DNA from: Microcaldota archaeon
GTDB lineage: Archaea; Micrarchaeota; Micrarchaeia; Micrarchaeales; CABMGC01
Direction: 5' to 3'
Length of the DNA: 53,597 nt
Assembly: GCA_028867135.1 (NCBI GenBank)
Contig: JAGWGW010000001.1
Span: forward strand, 1-53,597
Below the pieces are notes generated by a model. It saw only the letters and a program-made list of their open reading frames with translations, ran no database searches and had not been told where the DNA came from. How positions within the stretch are numbered: position 1 is the stretch's first letter; each line of letters begins with the position of its first letter. The position numbers and the translations under genes were made by a program. This document shows positions 32,207-40,466 of the stretch, one piece after another.

Positions 32207-33214
32207 ATGCTGAAAGCCGCCGGACATATGGGACACCAGGCGCCAGTGCACGGGAGGTCAGGGCTTAACTGGCCTGCGATAGCCATAGTTGCAATAGTGA
32301 TAATCGCCATAGTCTACTTCTTCGTATCAGGCTCGGGGATAAAGACCGTTACATCGACCTATAATTTCAGCATGTCGAGCTCCAACAGCGTGAACTTCAG
32401 GCTCCCGGGCAGCAATTCGACGTACTCGGTGTACCTTGCCTCGGCATCGCCCGCATCGGCCACATTCTATGTGGGCAAGGAGCCGGTGCTCATAAACAGG
32501 ATAAGCGTCTTCACCTTGACCCCTGGGGGTTCCGTTAACGTCAGCACGGACGGCTCGGACCCTGCTAACCTCGTTGTCAAGCTGCATTCATCTGGCACGA
32601 ACACCGCGAGTGTGGAGCTGCTCCACATACCTACGGACTTCAACGCAAGGGTCAGCAGCAGCGTTACATTCCTAAACTCGTCGCAGGCTGCAGCCGCAAG
32701 CACCACTGTGACAACGACTGTTGCAACAACAACTGTAGGCGTAGGGCAGGGCAGCACCACAGCACCTACCACAACGGTCTCCTCATCTGGAGGCAGCGCG
32801 GCGCAGGCGCTCGCCGATGCGAACCTGACAGCGTACGGGACCCTCATGAACAACTACAAGGTGCTATACAACAACGGAAAGCAGTGCACGCCGGGCCTTT
32901 ACAACTCGACAATGCAGTCTAAGGGGTTCTCATATGCGGGACCGAACAGCTACGCGAACATCAGCATGGTGACCCCGACAGACGTCACGAGCAGCGTTGC
33001 GAAGGTAAGCGGAAGCACGTACAACGTGACCTACGTGCTGGTAAAGCCTTCTGGCAATTCGAACGTATTGGTTCTGAAGCTCGACAGCTCATCCAACACG
33101 CTGATAACGTACAAGTATGGCGGTGATTTCAGCGGCCTGACATACGGCCAGCTGAACCAGAGCTATGCAACCGAGGCGCAGATAGGCAACAACTGCGCAG
33201 CCTACATACCGTGA
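32207..33214 (+). CDS. membrane-anchored surface protein with Thr-rich linker
   Basis: A 335-residue protein with one N-terminal membrane segment (about residues 22-41) after a short cytosolic part. The exterior has an N-terminal strand-rich domain (about 45-150), a Thr/Ser/Val-rich linker (AAASTTVTTTVATTTVGVG, then TTAPTTTVSSS, about 160-195) and a C-terminal domain of about 135 residues with two cysteines. N-glycosylation sequons are frequent. No family recognised. ATG 32207 is preceded by GTGA. The gene sits between the kinase and the regulator genes and could carry the surface function that they control, but no direct evidence shows this. Confidence 0.6.
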   Translation: MLKAAGHMGHQAPVHGRSGLNWPAIAIVAIVIIAIVYFFVSGSGIKTVTSTYNFSMSSSNSVNFRLPGSNSTYSVYLASASPASATFYVGKEPVLINRISVFTLTPGGSVNVSTDGSDPANLVVKLHSSGTNTASVELLHIPTDFNARVSSSVTFLNSSQAAAASTTVTTTVATTTVGVGQGSTTAPTTTVSSSGGSAAQALADANLTAYGTLMNNYKVLYNNGKQCTPGLYNSTMQSKGFSYAGPNSYANISMVTPTDVTSSVAKVSGSTYNVTYVLVKPSGNSNVLVLKLDSSSNTLITYKYGGDFSGLTYGQLNQSYATEAQIGNNCAAYIP

Positions 33215-35461
33215 CTACTGCTTCCTCGCCTCTTCCTTCGCCTTCCTGGATACAGGGAGCGTGAAGTAGAACGTGCTTCCCTTCCCGACCTCGGATTTGA
33301 GGCCCACTGAGCCGTAGTGAAGCTTGACTATTCCCTTGACTATTGAGAGCCCTAGGCCTGTCCCGGACTTCTCCTGCATCGTCATGCCCTTCCTCTGCAG
33401 CTGGTAGAACTTCTTGAACACCTTCTGCTTGTCCTCCTTGCTTATTCCTATGCCGCTATCCTGCACCTCCACTCGCACGTTCTTGCCCTTCCTGCTCACA
33501 TGCACCCTTATGAAGCCTTTCTCTGTGAACTTGAGCGCATTGCCTATCAGGTTCACGAAGACCTGTATGAGCCTGTTGGGATCCGCTGTTATCTCAGGAA
33601 CGTTGTAGTCGTTCACCCAGGAGAACTCGAGGCCGCTTTTTTCGCACATCTCCGCTATCGCCTTTATGCTAGGGTTCTCCTTGAGCTCGTTGAAGTTCAC
33701 CTGCTGCAGGTCCAGCTTCACCTTGCCGGATGACAGCTTCGCCACGTCCAGCATCTGCTGTATCAGCCTCATGAGCCTGTCGAGCTCGTCTATGATGAGC
33801 TTGGTGTACGACTTCTGATCGTCGTTGAGCTGGCCGAACTCGCCGTTGAGCAGCAGTATGGAGAAGCCCTTTATGTTGGTTATGGGGGTCTTGAGGTCGT
33901 GCGATATGTTGTATATGAACTGGGTCTTGAGGTCGCTCTCCTCCTTGTACTTCTCTGCGTCCTTGCTTATCCTCTCGATGTTCTCCTTGAGCTCCTCAAT
34001 CATCATTTTAGGCGAGAGGTCCCTGCTTATGAATATGTAGCCGGATGTCCGGCCCGCGTCGTCGGTCAGCGCCTTTATGCTCTGGCTTACGGGTATGCGC
34101 GCGTCTGAGCCCGAGGGCCTCACGTTGACGAATATGTCTGTCAGCGAGCTGCTCTTCTTCGCGAGTATTATCGAATTCGATATCTTCTCCTGGTCCTCGG
34201 CCTCCACGCCCAATGATGCTATGTTCGTGCCGTTGAGCTCGCTGCTCGAATTCCTCAGGAGCTTGTCTGCGTTCTTGTTCGTGCTCTTTATGTATCCCGA
34301 TTCGTCTGTTATGATCACCGCATCGCTCGAGAGCTCTATGACGTCCTTTACGCTCCTGTTCGCCTGCTCCACGTATTTTTTGTAGTCCTTCGAGAGCACG
34401 CACGAGTAGCCGTTTGCGTTCCGGTATATCTGCAGCGTCGCATCGGTGTAGAAATCGTTTCCCACACTTATCTTTATGTCAGCCGAGTAGATGCTGTCTC
34501 CAAGGTTGCTTATCTTGGCTGCTATGTCATCCCCGTTTGCGATTATCTCGCTTATCTTCCTGCCTGTTACCGCCATGCTGTTCAGGCCGAAGACCCTATC
34601 GGTGCTCTGGCTGGCCCACTCTATCCTTGCGCTCTTGTCAAGCATGAGGAACGCGTCGTTGCTGCTGTTGAGGAGCATGTTCCTGTCATCGGCGATGCCG
34701 GCATCCGTGCTGTCCTCCAGCAGCAGGTGCATGAGCTTCTCGTTTACTATGCTGGACGATATCACGAACCTCCTCGATGCTCCCTTGCTGTCCGCGGCGT
34801 CTATCTGCATGCCGTTGCTGAGCTTTGCAAGCTCGTCGTCGCTTATCCTGAAAAAGTCCCTTATGCTGCTACCGGCGATCTCGTTCGCTGTCCTGTCGAT
34901 GAGGTTGAGGCCCATCTTGTTAGCCTTGACCAGCCTGCCCTTCCTGTCGGCGAGGAACTGCGGGAACCTGTTGCCGAACGCGGCATCGAAGTACTTCGCC
35001 ACGTTCAGGCTCTTCTCTCGCTCGAACTTCACTGACGCCTGTGCGCTTGCTAGCTTTGCGATGATGTCGAGCATCCCTGAGAGCTGCTCGCTGAAGAGGT
35101 TCTCGCTCTTCGAAAGCAGCGTTATTATGCCGAATGTCCTGCTGTCGCTGGCGATGGGCAGCGTCATGCAGCTCTTGAACCCTTGGTTGTAATACGCTAT
35201 TAGGTCCGGGAATGCGGAATAGCCGCTCAGCCTGTTGTCTATGTAGGGCTTGCCTGTGTTTACCGCGAACTCCTCGGACTGGCTGGCCTTTATGCCTTCG
35301 AGAGCCATGTCCTTCACGGCCACGCTGTCTGCGTTGGACATCTCCTTGAGCTTCAGCGCGGCCTTGGACACAAGGTCGCTTATGCTAGGCGAGCGTTTTT
35401 CCATCTCCATCAGCTCAAGCAAGGATTTGCCGCTTATTGACTGGTCTGCCATGTCCACCAT
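33215..35461 (-). CDS. soluble GAF/PAS sensor histidine kinase
   Basis: A kinase of about 748 residues without membrane segments. An N-terminal GAF-like domain (about residues 25-150) is followed by PAS-like modules (about 165-250, 260-360 and 375-485). A coiled coil leads into the dimerisation domain with phospho-His521 in YNISHDLKTPITNIKGF. The ATPase domain has the N box (NLIGNALKFTEKG), G1 (DSGIGISKED), F box (FKKFYQLQR) and G2 (SGTGLGLSIVKG). It should sense a cytosolic cue. The frame opens at 35578, inside fibrillarin; ATG 35461 sits about 24 bp from a TATA element. Histidine kinases are sparse in DPANN genomes, so acquisition from another lineage is plausible. Confidence 0.88.
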   Translation of the reverse strand: MVDMADQSISGKSLLELMEMEKRSPSISDLVSKAALKLKEMSNADSVAVKDMALEGIKASQSEEFAVNTGKPYIDNRLSGYSAFPDLIAYYNQGFKSCMTLPIASDSRTFGIITLLSKSENLFSEQLSGMLDIIAKLASAQASVKFEREKSLNVAKYFDAAFGNRFPQFLADRKGRLVKANKMGLNLIDRTANEIAGSSIRDFFRISDDELAKLSNGMQIDAADSKGASRRFVISSSIVNEKLMHLLLEDSTDAGIADDRNMLLNSSNDAFLMLDKSARIEWASQSTDRVFGLNSMAVTGRKISEIIANGDDIAAKISNLGDSIYSADIKISVGNDFYTDATLQIYRNANGYSCVLSKDYKKYVEQANRSVKDVIELSSDAVIITDESGYIKSTNKNADKLLRNSSSELNGTNIASLGVEAEDQEKISNSIILAKKSSSLTDIFVNVRPSGSDARIPVSQSIKALTDDAGRTSGYIFISRDLSPKMMIEELKENIERISKDAEKYKEESDLKTQFIYNISHDLKTPITNIKGFSILLLNGEFGQLNDDQKSYTKLIIDELDRLMRLIQQMLDVAKLSSGKVKLDLQQVNFNELKENPSIKAIAEMCEKSGLEFSWVNDYNVPEITADPNRLIQVFVNLIGNALKFTEKGFIRVHVSRKGKNVRVEVQDSGIGISKEDKQKVFKKFYQLQRKGMTMQEKSGTGLGLSIVKGIVKLHYGSVGLKSEVGKGSTFYFTLPVSRKAKEEARKQ

Positions 35462-35480
35462 AAGAGCTTTATTTTTGAAA

Positions 35481-35490
35481 GATATAAAGA
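35481..35490. promoter_or_regulatory. shared bidirectional TATA element, histidine kinase/fibrillarin
   Basis: GATATAAAGA (TCTTTATATC on the minus strand) is centred about 24 bp from the kinase ATG (35461) and about 29 bp from the fibrillarin ATG (35514), within a 52-bp gap. Confidence 0.55.
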
Positions 35491-35513
35491 TATGCGCTTT
35501 TTCAGATGTTATA

Positions 35514-36173
35514 ATGGACGCAAAGGAGCTTTTTGATGGCGTATTCAGCATTGAAGGCAAGCTCGCCACAGTGAACATGGTGCCGAGGAGGAAGGTGTAC
35601 GGTGAGGAGCTAGTCGAGATCGATGGCAGGGAATACAGGATGTGGAACCCCTACAGGAGCAAGCTCGCGGCTGCCATAATGATGGGCCTGAAGAGCATGA
35701 GGATTGCAGAAGGCGATTCGGTGCTGTACCTCGGGGCGTCGACCGGAACAACCAGCAGCCATGTCAGCGATATCGTGGGCGAGAATGGGGCCGTATACTG
35801 CGTAGAGATATCAGAGAGGAGCATGCGCGATCTCCTCAAGGTGTGCGAAGCCAGGAAGAACATGCTGCCCATCTTCGGCGACGCAAGGAGGGTCGAGGAT
35901 TATGCGGATGACGTGAAGAAGGTAGATGCGATATATGAGGATGTCGCCGCGCCAGACCAGGCAGACATACTTATAAGGAACAGCACGCTGCTGAAGAAGA
36001 GGGGGCTTGCCTACATTGCGATAAAGTCGCAGAGCATAGACATATCGAAGAGGCCTAAGGAGGTGTTCGAGGGATTCCTCGAAAGGGTGTCTGGCCATTT
36101 CACTGTTGTGGAAACCATTGACATAGGCAGGTACGACAAGAAGCACCTGTTCGTAGTGCTTAAGAAAGCATGA
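35514..36173 (+). CDS. flpA: fibrillarin, box C/D rRNA/tRNA 2'-O-methyltransferase
   Basis: A 219-residue archaeal fibrillarin, the SAM-dependent methyltransferase of box C/D ribonucleoproteins. Conserved parts are VPRRKVYGEELV, YRMWNPYRSKLAAAI, SVLYLGASTGTTSSHVSDI (SAM site), VYCVEISERS, IYEDVAAPDQADIL and AIKSQSIDISK. The Lys-Asp-His type catalytic residues appear in these blocks. The frame extends upstream to 35250, but ATG 35514 has TATA spacing for a leaderless message and gives the usual N-terminus. In most archaea the gene adjoins nop5; here the Nop5-like gene is about 24 kb away. Confidence 0.93.
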   Translation: MDAKELFDGVFSIEGKLATVNMVPRRKVYGEELVEIDGREYRMWNPYRSKLAAAIMMGLKSMRIAEGDSVLYLGASTGTTSSHVSDIVGENGAVYCVEISERSMRDLLKVCEARKNMLPIFGDARRVEDYADDVKKVDAIYEDVAAPDQADILIRNSTLLKKRGLAYIAIKSQSIDISKRPKEVFEGFLERVSGHFTVVETIDIGRYDKKHLFVVLKKA

Positions 36174-36181
36174 TGTGATTT

Positions 36182-37024
36182 ATGATCGCTATGGACTTTC
36201 TAAGAGCCTTTTCGGGGGCGAATTACAAGGAGTCTGGCTTGGGGTGCAGGTGCTGCGGCTATGTGCCTTCGATAGTCCCTGGGGATGTTGACGCTATATG
36301 CGGATTCTGCGAGGCGTATGTAGGCATGGTAAAATCCGATGCCAGGGCCTTGCATCCTGAGATGGACATGATCCTGAGCAGCATACACTTCCTTGCCAAG
36401 GAAGGCGAGTGGGATGATGCTATCGCCCTTGCCGAGCAGGTAAAGGTCGGCGATGAGCCGTACCTTTTGTACGGGTTCGGGATTCTCTACAAGGCGTTCT
36501 CGGATGCGGTATACTGGCACGTGGACTACAACTCGAAAGGCTTCATGGAGGGCAATGCGGCGAACAGGAACAACGAACCAAACATGAAGAAGAACAATTC
36601 AATGCACCTTCTTGAAAAATCAAAGGAGATGCTATATAGGTCTATCAAGCTCATGGAGTCGAAGAAGGACGACGCGGAGATCCTGTACATAGACTTCCTC
36701 GCCAACATGAAGCTGGGAAGGCGGGTCGATGCGAAGAGCGCGCTGGATAGGCTCAATACCGTAGGAAATGACAAGGTAAAAATATACGCGAATGCAAAGT
36801 ATTCTGTTGAGTACAACACCGAAGATGCTAGGGCACATCTTGAGGCCCTGGCTAAAGGCGCCTCTCCGAACTCGGCATACTACCTTGCTGTAGATCTCGC
36901 GAGGAGGAAGAGATTCGGCGAATCGAAGAAGATGCTCGGCATACTCCTCAATAATGCTGCGATGCCAGAGGGAATGGAGCTTTTGAAGAAAATATACGGA
37001 CTTGAAACCGCTTCAGGATTATAG
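36182..37024 (+). CDS. zinc-ribbon protein with helical repeat region
   Basis: A 280-residue protein. Near the N-terminus CRCCGY (22-27) and CGFCEAY (about 40-46) make a likely four-cysteine zinc ribbon. The remainder is helical with TPR-like repeats (AKEGEWDDAIALAEQ, LLEKSKEMLYRSIKLMES, ADAKSALDRL-like, FGESKKMLGILLNNA), suggesting a scaffold or adaptor. No family recognised. It begins 8 bp after fibrillarin with GTGAT before the ATG; a second ATG at 36191 is possible. Co-transcription with fibrillarin hints at a link to RNA modification or ribosome assembly, unproven. Confidence 0.55.
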   Translation: MIAMDFLRAFSGANYKESGLGCRCCGYVPSIVPGDVDAICGFCEAYVGMVKSDARALHPEMDMILSSIHFLAKEGEWDDAIALAEQVKVGDEPYLLYGFGILYKAFSDAVYWHVDYNSKGFMEGNAANRNNEPNMKKNNSMHLLEKSKEMLYRSIKLMESKKDDAEILYIDFLANMKLGRRVDAKSALDRLNTVGNDKVKIYANAKYSVEYNTEDARAHLEALAKGASPNSAYYLAVDLARRKRFGESKKMLGILLNNAAMPEGMELLKKIYGLETASGL

Positions 37025-37032
37025 ATGGTTGC

Positions 37033-38805
37033 TTGCCAGAATCTGATGAAAGGAGGAGGGCTTTCCTTTCTAATGGGTTTACATCGGCCTTGGAGCTAGA
37101 CGGCTCGATAGACTGGTTTCCCTGCCCAAGGTTCGACTCCCCCTCGATATTCTCGGCAATATTGGACAGGACAAAAGGAGGCTTCTTCTCGATAAGGCCT
37201 GAGGCAGACTACAAGCTCGCATCGCAGTACATCGGAAACAACATGATGCTGCGGAACGTCTTTGAGACCGAGAAGGGCAGGCTGGAGGTTACGGACTTTC
37301 TGCCATTGGGCGTCTGCGCGATAATAAGGATATTCAAGTCTGAGGTTCCTTTCATCGCTGAGGTCAGACCCGTCTTCCAGTATGGCATGACGAACTCTGG
37401 CATAGAGACCAGCGAGAAGGGCATAACCTTCAAGAACGGTAGTTCCAAGGAGGGCTTGGAGCTCAGCATAAAGGGCGATTATTCAATAATCGATGACGGC
37501 CTGTTCAGGATAAACGCTGGTGAAGGCTACATGTTCGCGCTTTACTCGAAGGACCTCAAATACGGGCTTTTCAGCAGGTCCGGCTCCGTATATCCGGACC
37601 CTTACGAAACGTTTGAGGCGACGCAGAAATATTGGGATGAGCAGCTGTCCTCTGCAAGGCCCGTGGGGAAGTTCAGGGATGCATACTACAGGTCGCTGGC
37701 CGTTGTCCTGGGGCTGATGTACATGCCGTCAGGGGGCATGATCGCCGCACCAAGCGCCTCGCTGCCTGAGATAGTCGGCAAATCAAGGAACTGGGATTAC
37801 AGATACGTATGGGTAAGGGATGCCGCGTATGCTGCCGAGACGCTGTCGAACGTGATGATGCTGTCAAAAGCCAGGAGGGCGCTCAGCTTTTTGATAAGCG
37901 TGATAGACCCTTCGCTTAAGAGCTTCGACCACCCTTTCTATTCGATAGACGGAACTGCGCCGCAGCCCGAGGAGACGCTGCATTGGCTGAGGGGGCACCG
38001 GGGCTCGAGGCCCGTAAGGATAGGCAACGAGGCGTTCACGCACATGCAGAATGATGTCGAGGGGGCGTTCATGAGCGGGATGCACGCCTACATAGAGAAA
38101 TCAGGAGACCTGCTATATGCGAAGGAGAACTGGTGGGCGGTAGAGGCCATAGCCAAATGGACAACAGAATCGTGGAGGCTGAAAAGCATAAGCCTTTGGG
38201 AGGAGAGGGATGTCACTGAGCATTATGTGCATACAAAGGTCATGGAATGGGTCGCGCTCGACAGAGCGGTCAAGATAGGAAGGAGGATAGGCGAGAACAA
38301 GTCCCTAGACGGATGGACTTCTGCAGCAGTGGACATAAAGGCCGAAATAATGAAGGAGGGATATTCGGGCAAGCTCAACAGCTTCACCAAGTTCTATGGG
38401 TCTGATGAGGTTGATGCGTCATTGCTCGTGCTTCCATTGTACGGATTCATAGATGCAAAGGACCCCATGTTCCTGAGCACGCTGCAGAGGATAGAGAAGA
38501 CCCTTGCGGTAGACGACGGCCTTCTGATAAGGTACAGCTCGGATTTCATGGGGAAGGTCGAGCATCCGTTCACGCTTCTCTCAACGTGGCTTGCAAGGGT
38601 CTACCTAAGGCTCGGGGACATAAAGAGGGCTGAAACGATAATTGACAGGCTTCTTTACTATTCAAACGACAATATGCTGATAGCTGAGCATATAGACCTC
38701 AAATCAAGGGAGCCCAGAGGCAACATACCGCAGCTCTTTGCGCACGTTGGATTGATAGAGGCGATAAACGAGCTGAACGACCCTACCCTTTTATTACAGC
38801 AATAG
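37033..38805 (+). CDS. GH15 glucoamylase-like glycoside hydrolase
   Basis: A 590-residue GH15 enzyme (glucoamylase/trehalase-like) in archaeal architecture: an N-terminal beta-sandwich domain starting LELDGSIDWFPCPRFDSPS, then the (alpha/alpha)6 barrel. Barrel signatures include SLPEIVGKSRNWDYRYVWVRD and the DGWTSAAVDIKAEI region; the C-terminal LKSREPRGNIPQLFAHVGLI contributes an acidic active-site residue. There is no signal peptide, so the enzyme probably works on internal oligosaccharides, glycogen or trehalose. The start is a TTG 8 bp past the previous gene, with a weak GATGGT before it. The 3' end overlaps the convergent rtcB gene by 23 bp. Confidence 0.85.
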   Translation: MPESDERRRAFLSNGFTSALELDGSIDWFPCPRFDSPSIFSAILDRTKGGFFSIRPEADYKLASQYIGNNMMLRNVFETEKGRLEVTDFLPLGVCAIIRIFKSEVPFIAEVRPVFQYGMTNSGIETSEKGITFKNGSSKEGLELSIKGDYSIIDDGLFRINAGEGYMFALYSKDLKYGLFSRSGSVYPDPYETFEATQKYWDEQLSSARPVGKFRDAYYRSLAVVLGLMYMPSGGMIAAPSASLPEIVGKSRNWDYRYVWVRDAAYAAETLSNVMMLSKARRALSFLISVIDPSLKSFDHPFYSIDGTAPQPEETLHWLRGHRGSRPVRIGNEAFTHMQNDVEGAFMSGMHAYIEKSGDLLYAKENWWAVEAIAKWTTESWRLKSISLWEERDVTEHYVHTKVMEWVALDRAVKIGRRIGENKSLDGWTSAAVDIKAEIMKEGYSGKLNSFTKFYGSDEVDASLLVLPLYGFIDAKDPMFLSTLQRIEKTLAVDDGLLIRYSSDFMGKVEHPFTLLSTWLARVYLRLGDIKRAETIIDRLLYYSNDNMLIAEHIDLKSREPRGNIPQLFAHVGLIEAINELNDPTLLLQQ

Positions 38806-40222
38806 GCACATTCCTAGAGACTATCGTCGATATTCCAGAGTTTTCCACGACCTTCACGACATCGTCGACGTCCTTGTAAGACCACTCCGCTTCTTCGCTT
38901 ACGAGCTTCCTCGTCTTTATCCTTATCTCTATGTTCTTGCTCTTGAGCGATTCGAAGGTCCTCGAAGCCGGTATCTCGCGTATTGCCTGGTGCCTTGACA
39001 TGACCCTTCCTGCGCCGTGGCATGACGAACCGAACGTCTCCTTCATCGATCCTTCTGCCCCGCATAGGACATAGCTTGACGTTCCCATGCTCCCGGGTAT
39101 CAGGACTGGTTGCCCTATGTCCCTGTAATTCTGCGGTATCTCGGTTCTGCCTTTTGCGAATGCCCTTGTCGCCCCCTTCCTGTGCACAAGGACCCTTTTC
39201 CTTTTGCCGTCGATAATGTGGTCCTCGGCCTTCGCTATGTTGTGCGACAGGTCATACAGTATGTCCATCCCCAAAGCATCCCATTTTTGGTTGAAGACAG
39301 ACTCGAAACTCTTCCTTATCGAGTTCGTTATTATCTGCCTGTTCGTGAACGCGAAGTTTACAGCTGATTTCATCGCGCAAAGGTAATCCAACGCTTCCTT
39401 GCTGCCTATCTCCGCGTAGCTCAGTTCCGGGTCGACCAGCTTGATGTCGTTTTTCCTTTGGTATTCGACGAGTATCCTGAGGTAATCGCTGCATATCTGG
39501 TGGCCGAAGCCCCTCGAGCCGGTGTGCACCATTATGACTATCTGGCCATCGAACAGCCCGAACGCCTTCGCCGTCCTTTCATCGAGTATTTTTTCTACTC
39601 TTTGCACCTCGAGGAAATGGTTCCCTGCCCCAAGCGTTCCCAGCTCATGCAAGCCTCGCGACCTTGCATCGCTGCTCACCTTTGAGATATCTGCACCGTG
39701 CATGCAGCCGTTCTCCTCTATGTTGCCCAGGTCTTTTTCGTTTCCGTAACCTTTCCTTATTATGTACTCCACACCTTCATGAGCTATCTTTTCAAGGTCG
39801 GTTTGCGTAAGGCCTATCTGGAGCTTGCTTCCCACTCCGCTTGGGACATTGCGGAACAATGCGTCTGCCAAAGGGTTTATCTTCGGCCTTACCTCTTTCT
39901 CTGTAAGGCTTGTCTTTATCAGCCTGACCCCGCAATTTATATCGAAGCCGATCGACCCGGGGGAGACTATCCCTTCGCTCGCGTCAAAAGCCATAACTCC
40001 CCCTATAGGGAACCCGTACCCTTCGTGAGCATCGGGCATCACGAGGACGTTGCCGACAAGTCCCGGCAGCGTTGCTGCGTTCGCAGCCTGCTGAAGCGTC
40101 CTGTCCTTCTTCACCTTCTCTATCAGCCTGTCGGATGAGTAGACTATGACGTCAGTATTCATTCCTGGCATGGAATTCTTGCTTATTCTGAACCTGTTTT
40201 CATCGATTTTTTCAAGTTCCAT
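38783..40222 (-). CDS. rtcB: RNA-splicing ligase RtcB
   Basis: A 479-residue tRNA ligase that joins 2',3'-cyclic phosphate or 3'-phosphate ends to 5'-OH ends with GTP and Mn2+, the final step of archaeal tRNA splicing. Metal-site features are MPDAHEGYGFPIGGV, GFDINCGVRL (Cys97), TLGAGNHFLEVQ and MVHTGSRGFGHQ; the guanylylated His lies in the C-terminal CHGAGRVMSR segment, with VHRKGATRAFAKG before it. No intein is present, unlike in many archaeal RtcB genes. Its substrates are present in the window: tRNA-Trp with an intron, and possibly tRNA-Leu. Confidence 0.95.
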   Translation of the reverse strand: MELEKIDENRFRISKNSMPGMNTDVIVYSSDRLIEKVKKDRTLQQAANAATLPGLVGNVLVMPDAHEGYGFPIGGVMAFDASEGIVSPGSIGFDINCGVRLIKTSLTEKEVRPKINPLADALFRNVPSGVGSKLQIGLTQTDLEKIAHEGVEYIIRKGYGNEKDLGNIEENGCMHGADISKVSSDARSRGLHELGTLGAGNHFLEVQRVEKILDERTAKAFGLFDGQIVIMVHTGSRGFGHQICSDYLRILVEYQRKNDIKLVDPELSYAEIGSKEALDYLCAMKSAVNFAFTNRQIITNSIRKSFESVFNQKWDALGMDILYDLSHNIAKAEDHIIDGKRKRVLVHRKGATRAFAKGRTEIPQNYRDIGQPVLIPGSMGTSSYVLCGAEGSMKETFGSSCHGAGRVMSRHQAIREIPASRTFESLKSKNIEIRIKTRKLVSEEAEWSYKDVDDVVKVVENSGISTIVSRNVPIAVIKG

Positions 40223-40303
40223 TTATGCATCCCCTAAAGGCGGTTTTCCGGATACGGAAGCTATATATATGAGATAAATATAGAGAATAATAGTTAGCTG
40301 AAG

Positions 40304-40315
40304 ACTTATAAATAA
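40304..40315 (+). promoter_or_regulatory. TATA box for tRNA-Leu
   Basis: ACTTATAAATAA is centred about 28 bp upstream of the tRNA 5' end at 40338. A second AT-rich stretch (GCTATATATATGAG, near 40260) may serve the divergent rtcB gene. Confidence 0.5.
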
Positions 40316-40337
40316 TGTATTGTAATTAGTATGCTAT

Positions 40338-40435
40338 GCAGGGATGGCGGAGCCTGGTCAAACGCGGCAGACTCAAGATCTGTTGGCTTAGGCCTACGGG
40401 AGTTCAAAAAATATGAACACATCTCTCTCCCTGCA
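40338..40435 (+). tRNA. trnL: tRNA-Leu (CAA) with an apparent 13-nt T-loop intron
   Basis: Acceptor GCAGGGA/TCCCTGC, D stem GCG/CGC, anticodon stem GCAGA/TCTGT with loop CT-CAA-GA, a long variable arm with a GGC/GCC stem and discriminator A identify a class II tRNA-Leu. The T stem GGGAG/CTCTC (40398-40402, 40423-40427) encloses 20 nt, not 7. Removing 13 nt within 40406-40420 restores TTCAAAT, the T-loop of the tRNA-Trp here, and brings the gene to 85 nt, normal for tRNA-Leu. The inserted region can pair GTTC with GAAC, forming the 4-bp helix of a splicing motif. Noncanonical T-loop introns are known in some archaea. No CCA is encoded. Confidence 0.85.
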
Positions 40436-40466
40436 TAACATTTTTAAGATGTAAAAAGGCGATGCT

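Noticed and set aside
35250-35513. N-terminal extension of fibrillarin
   Set aside because: It overlaps the 5' part of the kinase gene and its promoter, and fibrillarin homology begins at MDAKELFDG from ATG 35514.
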